Positions 53,590-63,132 are shown, numbered from the stretch's first letter. The stretch is 64,000 bases of DNA from an uncultured Dorea sp. (GCA_910577685.1 CAJTOH010000020.1:5610-69609), one strand, 5' to 3'. The notes: generated by a model not told the origin, from the sequence alone. Numbers and translations: made by a program.

Positions 53590-55377
53590 ATGGCGTTTCC
53601 GATTCGATTCTTCATCAGCAACCTAATCCTCGCCCTGCTGTCCGGACTCCTGCTGCTGGCAAAGAAGGGATTAAAAAACCAGCTAACCTTGCGGGGACAG
53701 TATCAACTCTGGTACGTATACATTTTCGCGCTGCTTATGCCCTTCATTCCCGGGCAGCTATTTTCCCCCGGCAGACTCATAGCCAGAATCCGCCGGCTCT
53801 TCCTCGGGGCAGGCTCTCTCCCCTCCCAGGCTTACGTGGGGAAAGAACCGTCAAGCCCCCTGTCCGGCCTTTCGGGAATCACAGATTTTTCAACCGCGGC
53901 GGCAGCCTCCCATACAAGGCTCACCCCCGTCCTATACGGCGTCTGGATTGTGGGCATGGCGTCCTTGGCCCTCTTCCTGCTTTGGACCATTCTGAAAATC
54001 TACGGTCTGCGCAAAAAAGCATACCAGGTCACAAAAGAAAATGAACCCGACCTGTACCGGCAGTTCTCCGACTGCTGCCATGAGGTTAAGCTTCGCGGCA
54101 AAGTGGGGCTGTATGCCTCCTGCAAAGTGCAAACCCACGTCGCCTACGGATGGCTGAAACCAAGAATCATCATCCCCCAGGACTTCGACCTCCTGCTCTC
54201 CAAGGAAGAAATCCGCTACATTTTCCTCCATGAGCTGCAGCACTGCCGCCATAAAGACGCACTGGTAAATAATCTTGTCTGCATTTTCCAGATTCTTTAC
54301 TGGTTCAACCCCATGGTGTGGTACGCCTTCATACAGTTGCGCAAAGACAGGGAGATAGCCTGCGACCATTCCGTAATCGGGGTCATCGGGGAAACTCAGG
54401 GAATCCGATACGGATATACGCTGATTCGGTATGCCGGCCGGATGTCAAAAAAACTGCCCTTATCCCCTGTTTCCACCATGGGCGGGAATAAAAATACAAT
54501 CCGGCGGCGGATTCTGGAGATTGCCGGGTACAAGAATGATACCCTCTCCTTAAAGCTAAAGAGCGCCGGTATTCTGGCCGCGGCCTTCATTCTGGTCTGC
54601 ATGTCAAGCCCATGGCTTACGGCCTGCGCCGCCCCCGCTCCCTCCGTTAAATTGCCGGAGGGTAAGTGGGAGGCAATCGACGCCTCCGACGTCTTTGGAG
54701 AGGCAGACGGGTCTTTTGTGTTATACGATATGGAACAGGACTGGTTCAGGGTCTACCGGAAAGAACAGTGTGAAAAACGGGTTTCGCCGGCTTCCACCTA
54801 TAAGATTTACAGCGGACTGTTCGCTCTGGAAGAAGGCATCCTAACGCCGGAGGCAAACGTCTTAGCTTGGGACGGCACGCCCCAGCCTTTTGAAGCTTGG
54901 GAACAAGACCAGACCTTGGATACGGCAATGAAGGCTTCCGTCAACTGGTATTTTGAGAAGCTGGACCGCGCCCTTGGGATTTCCGGACTATCCGGATATT
55001 ATTCCCGAATTTCCTATGGGAACTGCGACCTGACCGGAGGAATCAACAGCTACTGGGGGGAGTCCTCTCTGAAAATATCTCCCGCGGAACAGACCCTTCT
55101 TCTGTCCAACTTGCTGCAAAACACATGGGGTTTTGAAGAGGAAAATATCCGGACCGTGAAAAACGCCCTCTTCCAGTCAGATACCCCGGCCGGAAAACTC
55201 TACGGGAAAACCGGAACCGGCTCTTTCAAAGACAGGAACATCAACGGATGGTTCGTGGGTTTTCTTGAGGCAGAAGGGCGAACATACTGCTTTGCCACCA
55301 ACCTGCAGGGTTCAAAGGACTGCACAGGCGCGGCGGCTTTGGAGATTACGGCAAAGCTTCTGGATGAGCTGCTGTGA
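53590..55377 (+). CDS. blaR1: BlaR1-type M56 peptidase / beta-lactam sensor
   Basis: 595 aa. N-terminal TM segments, then an M56 metalloprotease (FLHELQHCRHKDALVNN with HExxH at about residue 214; second motif REIACDHSVIG). Another TM at about 325-345, and a C-terminal extracellular class D beta-lactamase-like sensor: SPASTYKIYSG (acylated Ser and Lys), YGNCDL and KTGTGSFKDRNINGWFVG. Binding of a beta-lactam activates the protease against BlaI. No beta-lactamase gene follows, so the output may be efflux or an unlinked gene. Confidence 0.94.
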   Translation: MAFPIRFFISNLILALLSGLLLLAKKGLKNQLTLRGQYQLWYVYIFALLMPFIPGQLFSPGRLIARIRRLFLGAGSLPSQAYVGKEPSSPLSGLSGITDFSTAAAASHTRLTPVLYGVWIVGMASLALFLLWTILKIYGLRKKAYQVTKENEPDLYRQFSDCCHEVKLRGKVGLYASCKVQTHVAYGWLKPRIIIPQDFDLLLSKEEIRYIFLHELQHCRHKDALVNNLVCIFQILYWFNPMVWYAFIQLRKDREIACDHSVIGVIGETQGIRYGYTLIRYAGRMSKKLPLSPVSTMGGNKNTIRRRILEIAGYKNDTLSLKLKSAGILAAAFILVCMSSPWLTACAAPAPSVKLPEGKWEAIDASDVFGEADGSFVLYDMEQDWFRVYRKEQCEKRVSPASTYKIYSGLFALEEGILTPEANVLAWDGTPQPFEAWEQDQTLDTAMKASVNWYFEKLDRALGISGLSGYYSRISYGNCDLTGGINSYWGESSLKISPAEQTLLLSNLLQNTWGFEEENIRTVKNALFQSDTPAGKLYGKTGTGSFKDRNINGWFVGFLEAEGRTYCFATNLQGSKDCTGAAALEITAKLLDELL

Positions 55378-55432
55378 GACAGCCCAAGAGACGGCCGAGG
55401 TACTTTGATAATAGCAAAAGAAAAGATTCTTG

Positions 55433-55453
55433 CAGGCGGTTTTTGACCGCCTG
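55433..55453. terminator. Terminator after blaR1
   Basis: Perfect stem CAGGCGGT (55433-55440) / ACCGCCTG (55446-55453) followed by TTTCTGTT. It lies between convergent genes. Confidence 0.8.
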
Positions 55454-55459
55454 TTTCTG

Positions 55460-56362
55460 TTAATCGCTGACTAAATTTTTATTTCTGATATACATGAATA
55501 TGCAAATTATCGTCAAAATGGTTTCCACCACAGGCTGGGCCGCAATCACACCGTTTAGTTTCCAAAAGTAATTCAAAACGACGACTCCCGGAATAAACAG
55601 GACCGCATTTCTCAGCACCGTAATAGTCAGGGATTTCATTGCTTCTCCTAACGCCTGAAAATAGCTGGTTATCATATTAATTACGCCAAGCATTGGGGCA
55701 GACAGGCAGAGAATCGTCAGAAAGTATCCTGTTTGACGAATCAAAACGTCCTCCTGCAGGAATATTGCGGCAAGGGGCTTTCCAAAAAGTATAAAGACGG
55801 CAGTAAATACCGCGCCCATGAGAACTCCATATAACACCGCATATTTCACGATATCTGCCATTCGCTTTTTCTCATTTCCTCCATAGCAGTACCCCACTAA
55901 AGGCGCAACTCCCTGAGCTAACCCTACGGACAGCAGAATGGGGACCATATCCAGTTTATATGCAATTCCGTAAGAAGCCACGGCGTCTGACCCGTAAATA
56001 CCGATATAGTTGTTAAGCACAATATTGGATACGCTCATAAGCACCGTGATGAGCGCGCCCGGAATACCGATACTGACCACATTACGAAGCATTATTTTAT
56101 TTGGCAAAACATATTTATGCAGCATTTTTCGGCGCACCATGCAGATAATATAATATACGGAGGCGCATAAAAATCCCAGAGATGTTGCAAGAGCGGCTCC
56201 TGCCGTCCCCCATCCCCAAATTGCTATAAATATATAATCCAATATCATGTTGATTACATTTCCAAGTACCAATCCAACCGTACTTTCATTTATCAGGCCG
56301 ACCGAACGGAACAAATGAACAAATCCATTTGCCAGCATAATAAAGGGTGCGCCTATAAAAAA
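55460..56362 (-). pseudogene. MATE transporter lacking its N-terminal third
   Basis: About 300 codons of MATE sequence: FFIGAPFIMLANGFVHLFRS, then NMILDYIFIAIWGWGTAGAA, GVAPLVGYCYGGNEKKRMAD and SYFQALGEAMKSLTITVLRN. Normal length is about 450. The reading frame at its left N-terminal end runs into unrelated sequence at 56362 and soon meets a stop, so some 140 residues and the promoter are missing. The ATG at 56338 lies inside a membrane helix and has no ribosome site. Probably not functional. Confidence 0.8.
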
Positions 56363-56384
56363 GGGCGAATTGGTGAGTTCGCCT
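56357..56384. terminator. Hairpin at the deletion junction
   Basis: GGCGAA (56364-56369) pairs with TTCGCC (56378-56383), flanked by six A on the left and four T on the right, so it looks like an intrinsic terminator in both directions exactly where two truncated genes meet. Confidence 0.55.
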
Positions 56385-56885
56385 TTTCAGAATGAAGCTT
56401 TATTTCAAATTGTGGAGCAGGGCTCTCTAAATATCTACTTCGTCCGCGACGACGGTACGCGCTACTCTCTGTCAAACGGCGCCTCGGACTACTTTCTCGG
56501 AGACATGGATATCTTTTATCCCAAAAGCAATAATATTTATGCCGAAGCAGCCGAAAGTCTGACCTGTATTTCATTTTCCATTGAACAAAACAAGGAAATA
56601 TTGCTCTCCAACGCCAAATTCCTAGAGCTTATTTGTGTCAGTCTTGCTTCCAAAATCGGAACAATGACTACCATGGACGCCGCCCCCGCTTCCCTTACGG
56701 AGCGGGTTTTGTCCTATATGAAGTATAAATGCAGCAGCGAAACCTTGAAAGGAGTCGAGCAGGCTGCCTTTCGTCTCCATTGCAGCGCAAGACAGCTTCA
56801 AAGAATTTTGAATCAATGCGAAACCGCCGGATTGGTCGAAAAACTGGGGAAGGGGACGTATAGGCTGACAAATAATCACATATAA
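56370..56885 (+). pseudogene. Crp/Fnr-type regulator lacking its N-terminus
   Basis: 171 codons: FQIVEQGSLNIYFVRDDGTR (middle of a cyclic-nucleotide-type beta-barrel), then ASDYFLGDMDIFYPKSNNIY, and a C-terminal helix-turn-helix (AAFRLHCSARQLQRILNQCE). It resembles YeiL-type regulators of about 215-220 aa, so the first 45 or so residues are missing. The only start is a TTG inside the junction hairpin. In related genomes such regulators often stand divergent to MATE genes, which fits the facing remnant. Confidence 0.7.
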
Positions 56886-56977
56886 TCCGTATATCATTTT
56901 CAAGCTATGACCAATCCTATTATGACCAGTCCTCCGTACAAAAAAGACATGTTACCACACTTCTAATGAATCTTCTT

Positions 56978-58309
56978 TTAAAGGCCGAACTGTTTCCTAT
57001 ATTTCAGCAGCATTGCCGCAGACAGCGCAAGGGCCATAAGCTCCGCCGCCGGCGTTGCCAGCCAGACCCCGTTTACGCCGAAGAACCTTGGAAGTACAAT
57101 CATAGCAACCATCATGAACACGAACGACCTTGAAAACGCAAGTACCGCTGAAACCACTCCGTTTGATAATGCGGTGAACGTGCCGCTGGCAAATATATTG
57201 AACCCGATGAACAGAAGCGCAATGGTGCATACCCGGTTCCCCGTCACTGCCAAGTCATACACCGGATTATCCGGACGGGCAAATACCGACACCAGCGGCT
57301 TTGTCAGAAGAAAGGAGGCAGCCACCGTCGTAAGAGAAATACCCCCAATCACTTTCAGGCTGGTCATGACCAGTTTTTTCAGCTTCTCCTGATTCTGTTC
57401 CCCGTAGTAATAGCTGGTCATGGGCGCCACCCCGTAGGAATACCCGGTATACAGTGAGCTTGCAAACATCAGTACATACATGATAATCGTAACGGCCGCA
57501 ACTCCGTCCTCTCCCACATAACGCAGCATGGTCCAGTTGAACATCATCGTGACAATTCCGGTGACAAGGGCGGTCGCCATCTCCGAGCATCCGTTGGCGG
57601 CTGCATTTGCAAGGACTTTAAACCGGAAGACCGGCTTCTTGAAATGCAGCAGGCTCTTTTTTTGGCTGAATAGGATGAAGCCCGCTATGGCCGTCACGGA
57701 ATATCCAAGGCCCGTTGCAACCGCCGCACCGCTGATTCCCATTCCCAATCCGGCGATAAACACATAGTCAAGAACCATGTTCAGGACGCCGCCCGATACG
57801 GAGCAGACCAGGGAAAGGGTAGCTTTTTCGCTGGCAATCATATAGAGTGTGAAGTTGTTCATCAGAAGGATTGGAACGGTGAAAATTAAATAGCGGCTTA
57901 AATACTCCACGCAGTACCTCTCTACCTCCGTCGAGAGATTCATCCCTGAGAAAATGTGCCCCATCGCCAGATACCCTATTGCGCACATGACAAGCCCAAC
58001 AAGAACATTTACCAGAATCAGGAAGGTAAAATCCTCCTTGGCTTCCTCGCTCTTATGCTCCCCCATTTTTTTCATAATAACCGCGCTTCCTCCGGTTGCA
58101 AGCATGGTTGAAATCGCCGTGACAAGCTGGATGACAGGCGCCGTCAGGTTGATTGCGGAAAGTGCGTCTGTGCCAATCAGGTTCGATACGAACAGGCCGT
58201 CGACCATCGTATAAAATGACATGAACACCGTCATTGCAATGGTTGGGACGGCGAATTTCAGGATATTTTTCAGTGATACCGGTTTTTCGTATATATTTTG
58301 TTTTTCCAT
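56978..58309 (-). CDS. MATE family efflux transporter, MerR-controlled
   Basis: 443 aa, start MEKQNIYEKPVSLKNILKFA with GGGGG upstream. Twelve TM pattern with VPTIAMTVFMSFYTMVDGLFVSNLIG, LATGGSAVIMKKMGEHKSEEAKEDF and the second-half YSYGVAPMTSYYYGEQNQEKLKK. Complete, unlike its neighbour at 55.4 kb. Its promoter has the 19-base spacer and dyad of MerR-activated promoters, and the MerR gene is divergent 105 bases away. Confidence 0.94.
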   Translation of the reverse strand: MEKQNIYEKPVSLKNILKFAVPTIAMTVFMSFYTMVDGLFVSNLIGTDALSAINLTAPVIQLVTAISTMLATGGSAVIMKKMGEHKSEEAKEDFTFLILVNVLVGLVMCAIGYLAMGHIFSGMNLSTEVERYCVEYLSRYLIFTVPILLMNNFTLYMIASEKATLSLVCSVSGGVLNMVLDYVFIAGLGMGISGAAVATGLGYSVTAIAGFILFSQKKSLLHFKKPVFRFKVLANAAANGCSEMATALVTGIVTMMFNWTMLRYVGEDGVAAVTIIMYVLMFASSLYTGYSYGVAPMTSYYYGEQNQEKLKKLVMTSLKVIGGISLTTVAASFLLTKPLVSVFARPDNPVYDLAVTGNRVCTIALLFIGFNIFASGTFTALSNGVVSAVLAFSRSFVFMMVAMIVLPRFFGVNGVWLATPAAELMALALSAAMLLKYRKQFGL

Positions 58310-58352
58310 TGTTTTTCCCCCATTTTCCTTGTATTTTCTTGCTGTGTATAGT

Positions 58353-58383
58353 ATCATAAACCATACTGTAACTGTATGGTCAA
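58353..58383 (-). promoter_or_regulatory. MerR-type promoter with 19-bp spacer and central dyad
   Basis: Minus-strand TTGACC (58378-58383), 19-base spacer, TATGAT (58353-58358). The dyad ACCATAC-N7-GTATGGT (58360-58380) fills the spacer, as in BmrR/MerR promoters that the regulator untwists. Confidence 0.85.
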
Positions 58384-58413
58384 GCTTATTTCACAAGATT
58401 TTCAGAGGTAATT

Positions 58414-59232
58414 ATGGATAAAAAGAGTCATTTTCTCACAATCGGGCAGTTTGCCGCTATGCATGGAATCAACAAGAAAACCTTGATGTGGTACGACGAG
58501 ATTGGGCTGTTTCGGCCTTCCGACGTCAATCCTGAAAATGGATACCGTTATTATAACTACCACCAAAGCCCTGTCCTTGAAACCATACTCCTTCTGCGGG
58601 AGCTGGACGTTTCTATCAAAGAGATACAGGAGTTTATGAAAAACCGGTCAGCGGCCAGCTTAAAATGTCTCTTAGAAGAAAAAATAACCGGTCTTGACAC
58701 ACAAATTAATCATTTACAGGCTATCCGAACCTCCTTATGTACCCATTGCCGTAATTTGGATACCCTGCTCACCATGGATTTGTCTGAAATCAGTGTCATA
58801 GATAAGAAGGAACGCTGTCTGATTACCGTAGATATCTGCAAAACTACTTCCTTTGAGGATGAGGTTGAGCTGATTAGAGCCGAAACGGAAAAGTACCGTC
58901 TCGGCCGCCTCCATGAAGCCTCCTACGGCTCTATGCTTCCTGTTTCCAGCCTGCAAAATGGTAATTTTGACGATTATTCTAAACTTTTTATTGAAATACC
59001 TTTCCTTGCTTACCAGACTGGACTTCATATTACGCCCGGCGGGAGATACCTGCGGGCTTTCCATAAGGGGGATTGGGAAATGATACCTAAGCGTTATCAG
59101 GAGATTTTGGACTATGCCACTGCGCATGGCCTGTCGCTTCATGGGTTTTCCTATGAGATGGGGATAAATGAGAACGTCATTGACCGGATTGAGGATTATA
59201 TTGTGCAGATTGAAATACCGGTTGTTGGGTGA
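58414..59232 (+). CDS. MerR family regulator with GyrI-like effector domain
   Basis: 272 aa. N-terminal MerR HTH (FLTIGQFAAMHGINKKTLMWYDEIGLFRPSDVNPENGYRYYNYHQ), a coiled-coil dimer helix (CLLEEKITGLDTQINHLQAI), and a C-terminal BmrR/GyrI-type ligand domain ending GFSYEMGINENVIDRIEDYIVQIEIPV. Such proteins bind hydrophobic drugs and activate efflux genes. The divergent MATE promoter has the matching dyad and spacer. A truncated PH-domain gene follows. Confidence 0.93.
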   Translation: MDKKSHFLTIGQFAAMHGINKKTLMWYDEIGLFRPSDVNPENGYRYYNYHQSPVLETILLLRELDVSIKEIQEFMKNRSAASLKCLLEEKITGLDTQINHLQAIRTSLCTHCRNLDTLLTMDLSEISVIDKKERCLITVDICKTTSFEDEVELIRAETEKYRLGRLHEASYGSMLPVSSLQNGNFDDYSKLFIEIPFLAYQTGLHITPGGRYLRAFHKGDWEMIPKRYQEILDYATAHGLSLHGFSYEMGINENVIDRIEDYIVQIEIPVVG

Positions 59233-59248
59233 GGAAGGGGCGGACATT

Positions 59249-59722
59249 ATGAGATTTAAAGGGAAAGCGGCATGGTGGTTTTGTGCAATCATCATAGGAG
59301 CGGCATTATTGCTGATTCCTATGATAATTTTCAGCGCATTTATTGATAGAAATATCCCGGCGTTAATCATGGTTTTAACCCTAATCTCCGCACCGGAGAT
59401 ATTCTGCATCCCAATCACGTTCCACAATTTTGCGGAACTGCAAACTGAAACGTTACTTATTGTTTTTGGTTTTATAAAGAAGGCTATTCCATACAGCAAT
59501 ATAGACGCCTTAAGGGCAACCAATAATCCCTCATCCTCTCTGGGCGCGTCTCTTGACAGAATTGAAATAAAATGCAGCCTGCCAAGATCATTTTCAAAAC
59601 CGGCTCATTTCCTTACGGTACTGCTGGGGAGACATCCCCGTCTTCTTCTTAAATATCCGGCTGAAATAGCTCAGGCTCCCGAAACTCAGATAATCGGCGA
59701 TTTCCTGTACCTGCCGGTCTGA
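59249..59722 (+). pseudogene. PH-domain membrane protein, 3' end replaced
   Basis: Start MRFKGKAAWWFCAIIIGAAL with GAGG-type ribosome site. Two TM segments (residues 8-28 and 38-58) are followed by LIVFGFIKKAIPYSNIDALR and LDRIEIKC, typical of the first half of a bacterial PH domain. After about 59580 the frame runs antisense through the AraC gene to a chance stop at 59722. The proper C-terminus is lost, so this is probably a truncated gene. Confidence 0.6.
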
Positions 59723-60802
59723 GTATTGCAGCATATTACAAGCCGCTTCCACCTTAATGTTCAGGATATACTCTACCACCGGAATCCCTTCATGCTGTTT
59801 GAACAGTTTGGAAAGATACTCCTTGGAAATTCCTACTTCTTCCGCAAGATTTCCCAAGTCAATCGTCTCAAGCCGCTTGGAAATGACCAGCTTCTTACAC
59901 CGTTCCACATACTGGTTGGTCATGCCGTACTGCTGCTTCTTCCTGACTTGAGCTGCGCAGTAAATATGTACCTCCTTTACCAAATCATAAATCTGCGCCA
60001 CGCTTTTACATTCTGAAAGCCTCTTTAGATAAATATCATTAACAAGAAATCCTTCTTTGGACGTCAGCCCTCCCCGAATTGCAGCCCTTGACGCCAGAGA
60101 AATCCCGATTACCGCCATATATTCCTCATTCCGGCAGATATCTTCCAATATCACGGGATGCGGCGGATAGAGGAGATCGTAATTTTTCTTTAAATATTCC
60201 TCGTCTCCCTGCTCGATATACTGGTATAGAACATTCTCATCCGCTTGCGTATGGTTGGACTGAAAGGCGTCGCTCTGCCGCAGCTCTTCGCCTACAAGAG
60301 AATACATCCGGATATCTTCGTCTTCTTCCAGACGGCTCTCCAGCAAGTCGATACCGCCGTCTTCCGGGATCTCGCGTCCCTCCGCTCCTTCTAGGGCGCA
60401 CCTTCGGACAGGCTCCTGCGCTAAAGTATTCAGGACAAGGTTCGCCGCCAGAAGACTTACCCTTAACTGCACCCGCGGAAAATCCTCGACCTTGCTCCTT
60501 CTCATGTAGTTCCTGATTCGGTCAGTATCCAGCGTCCCGTATGCAAAGGGGCCAAGCAGATAATCGAACTCCGTCCCATTTAACCCATACATCCTGACCG
60601 GCAGTCCGTCTCCGTACTCTGTGACAACGAAGTCTTCGGCACGGAGCTTTTGGAGGGTTTCCTGAATCAGCGTATGTTCGCGCCGGTTCATTTGCCTTGG
60701 TACAATCTCGTAGGTTTCAATCTCTGTACCGCGTTTGTCATATACATGAATGGGCAGCTGTGTCAGCATTACAACTGTCCTTAGCAAAATCTTTCTTTTC
60801 AT
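59594..60802 (-). CDS. AraC family transcriptional regulator
   Basis: 402 aa from MKRKILLRTVVMLTQLPIHV (GGAAAG upstream). The N-terminal 280 residues are a large ligand region with no recognised domain beyond LLGPFAYGTLD and the helical middle. The C-terminal 100 residues are the AraC DNA-binding domain (IDLGNLAEEVGISKEYLSKLFKQH, then VQEIADYLSFGSLSYFSRIFKKKTGMSPQQYR). It lies downstream of the GH120-like gene on the same strand, 280 bases away, and may regulate it (inference from proximity). Confidence 0.9.
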   Translation of the reverse strand: MKRKILLRTVVMLTQLPIHVYDKRGTEIETYEIVPRQMNRREHTLIQETLQKLRAEDFVVTEYGDGLPVRMYGLNGTEFDYLLGPFAYGTLDTDRIRNYMRRSKVEDFPRVQLRVSLLAANLVLNTLAQEPVRRCALEGAEGREIPEDGGIDLLESRLEEDEDIRMYSLVGEELRQSDAFQSNHTQADENVLYQYIEQGDEEYLKKNYDLLYPPHPVILEDICRNEEYMAVIGISLASRAAIRGGLTSKEGFLVNDIYLKRLSECKSVAQIYDLVKEVHIYCAAQVRKKQQYGMTNQYVERCKKLVISKRLETIDLGNLAEEVGISKEYLSKLFKQHEGIPVVEYILNIKVEAACNMLQYSDRQVQEIADYLSFGSLSYFSRIFKKKTGMSPQQYRKEMSRF

Positions 60803-60943
60803 CGTGGTTACTTTCCGTATCTTCGTCTTCATGCGTTTTTACAAATTTACACATTATATATAACAGTTATAAGCACGGATGTCAAGCAGGGCCAACTTTC
60901 ATTTCGGCGGAAGACTCGGAAACATGATTTTCTAGAAAATAGA

Positions 60944-61055
60944 AGGGCTGCTGCGAAATACAGTTTATACCTCATGGTGCTGCCGCGTTAAGCATAAAAT
61001 CATCCTGCTTGTGCAGCAGCCCCATGGCGTATAACGGTTATTTCGCAACAGCCCC
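60944..61055. mobile_element. MITE-like element with 43-bp imperfect terminal inverted repeats
   Basis: The ends start AGGGCTGCTGCGAAATA and, on the other strand, GGGGCTGTTGCGAAATA, and the arms stay similar for about 43 bases (60944-60986 and 61013-61055), so the whole 112 bp can fold back on itself. GGGCTGTTGC-type ends are common in insertion elements of this group of bacteria. It may also act as a terminator between the xylosidase and AraC genes. No coding capacity. Confidence 0.6.
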
Positions 61056-61085
61056 TCTCTCTAAGGCATGCCGCAACGCAAAGAT

Positions 61086-63089
61086 TTACCAGATTCTCTT
61101 GGCTGCGTCCTCTTTGGATGCAAACGGCCCGGGAACCGCCGAGACGCCGCGATGCCCGCCAAGATAGTCTTCCGTAAATATAATCTCGGTCCCGTCCGGA
61201 TTCTCGAACCTCTGCTCAGGCTCAAAAGCATACCCCAGAATATCGCTGTTGATAATACCGGCCTTGAACCCGTCCATCAAGTCGTATACGTTGGTCTTCA
61301 AGTAATATTGCCCGTCCCGCTCTTCCAATTCTACCGCCGCCTGATTCTTATTATCAACCAAGTTAGACCCTTCCTTTTTGAACGCCTTCGCGCCGTTAAA
61401 GTAAGCATTTCCGTTAATCCATACCGGCAGATGCCCGAAATGATGCTCCATTAATTTAAACATATTTGCCGGCTTATCCATCTCGAAATTTGCAATCCAT
61501 TCATCATAAGTCGGATATCCGTCAAAAACCTCTGTTCCCGCTATCTGGTTGTCGTATCCGAAGTCTTTCGCTTCTTTGGCGTCCTCCATCGGCTGGTAAT
61601 TCTGGATAAAGATATTGTTGTAAATACGGTCGTCTCCGTGCAGAATAGTCATAAAGCCTGCCACTTCCGTACGGTGGCGGATATGGTAAGGCGTGTAACG
61701 CGGTTCCCTTCCCGCCTCAACTTCTTCGGAATGGTCTGTTCCCGCCCCTACTGCCGTAAATGACCCAAGCATCAGATTATGTACGCAAGCCACGCCTTCT
61801 GTCGCCATACGGACCGCCGCTCTGGAAAGCATGATATTATTATCTATCAATGTCGGCCCATGGCTTACTTCCACGAAAATATCCTGGCTGCACATTGCCC
61901 CTTCTGCCATCGGCGTTCCTGCCGGCGAATGGTTGTCATGGAGCAGGTTTTGGGAGATTCGGGTTCCCTGCGCTTCCCAGTCTGTCCAGATACCCATAGT
62001 GGAGTGGTGAATATGATTGCGGCGCATTACCACGTCTATCGCGGCATGAAGTTTGATTCCTGAAATCTCTGCTCCGCCTAACTGCTGCATATTATTGATA
62101 TGGTGGATGTGGTTATCTTCAATAAGGCTGAATACGCATCCCATACGACCTACGATACCGGTCTGCTCGCAGTGGTGGATATGGCACCGTCTTACGATAT
62201 GGCTTCCTACCGTCTCTTTCGTCCATCCGTGGTACTGGCCCCGGCATACTGCGTCCCGCTCCATCTGGGTAGGACTCTTTACTTTCTTAACCGTGAAATA
62301 GTGGTCGTTCTCTTCGTCATAATATTTTCCGAGTGAAATTCCGCTGCATTTGCTGTTGCTGATCTCGCAGTCTTCGATGATCCAGCCTTTTGACCAGTGG
62401 GGTCCGATCATGCCGTCCTGATAAGCGGCCGGAGGTGCCCATGTCGTGGCGGCTTTATTTACCTTGAAACCGCTGAAGGTAATATAGCTTACCCCCGTCT
62501 TTGAAGGCATGAAGCAGTTTCTTCTGACATTGATTTCTACCTTCTCCTTATTGGGGTCTTTTCCCTGAAAATTAGCATAGATTACCGTCTCATTGCCGTC
62601 CTGCTCGGTATACCATTTGTACACGGACCACTCCGGTTCCCATGAAGGAGGATATACCTCGCCCTTTATACATTCTTCCAAGGTCTCCGCCTCATAGAGC
62701 TGACGGTCGTTCAGATATACGGCTCCCGTATGGCGTACCACAGGGGCAAAATACCAGTCGCCGCCTACGAATGTGGTGTATGGATTATATTTTCCGAACA
62801 CGCCGTTATCTACGCGGTATACCCAGACGTTGTCCTGATGATGCTTCCATCCTTCCGCCGGCTCTGCGCCTGTGATAACAGCGCCTAAGGGTTCTTCGCT
62901 GCGGTAGGTGATGCGGGCGTCTTCTGTGCCTGCATTTACCGGGTCTACGGATTCACGATAGATTCCCGGTGCGACAATGATTTCATCGCCGGGTTCCGCT
63001 GCCTTTGCCGCGTCGTTGATGTGTTTATACGGGGTTTCTTTTCTGCCGTTTCCCTGTCTGGGGGCGGCGGCGTTTACGTAAATCTTCAT
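61086..63089 (-). CDS. GH120-type beta-xylosidase (right-handed beta-helix)
   Basis: 667 aa, no signal peptide, so intracellular. Start MKIYVNAAAPRQGNG with GGAGG upstream. The sequence closely follows what I recall of Thermoanaerobacterium XylC: ANFQGKDPNKEKVEINVRRN, GPHWSKGWIIEDCEISNSKC, SGIKLHAAIDVVMRRNHIHH. The proposed catalytic Asp is in GIWTDWEAQGTRIS (nucleophile) and the Glu in DIFVEVSHGPTLIDNN (acid/base). The family removes xylose from short xylo-oligosaccharides; other specificities are possible. No xylose transporter is nearby. Confidence 0.88.
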   Translation of the reverse strand: MKIYVNAAAPRQGNGRKETPYKHINDAAKAAEPGDEIIVAPGIYRESVDPVNAGTEDARITYRSEEPLGAVITGAEPAEGWKHHQDNVWVYRVDNGVFGKYNPYTTFVGGDWYFAPVVRHTGAVYLNDRQLYEAETLEECIKGEVYPPSWEPEWSVYKWYTEQDGNETVIYANFQGKDPNKEKVEINVRRNCFMPSKTGVSYITFSGFKVNKAATTWAPPAAYQDGMIGPHWSKGWIIEDCEISNSKCSGISLGKYYDEENDHYFTVKKVKSPTQMERDAVCRGQYHGWTKETVGSHIVRRCHIHHCEQTGIVGRMGCVFSLIEDNHIHHINNMQQLGGAEISGIKLHAAIDVVMRRNHIHHSTMGIWTDWEAQGTRISQNLLHDNHSPAGTPMAEGAMCSQDIFVEVSHGPTLIDNNIMLSRAAVRMATEGVACVHNLMLGSFTAVGAGTDHSEEVEAGREPRYTPYHIRHRTEVAGFMTILHGDDRIYNNIFIQNYQPMEDAKEAKDFGYDNQIAGTEVFDGYPTYDEWIANFEMDKPANMFKLMEHHFGHLPVWINGNAYFNGAKAFKKEGSNLVDNKNQAAVELEERDGQYYLKTNVYDLMDGFKAGIINSDILGYAFEPEQRFENPDGTEIIFTEDYLGGHRGVSAVPGPFASKEDAAKRIW

Positions 63090-63132
63090 AAAATATATAC
63101 CTCCAAATCCATAATTGCTGTTTGTCTGTATT

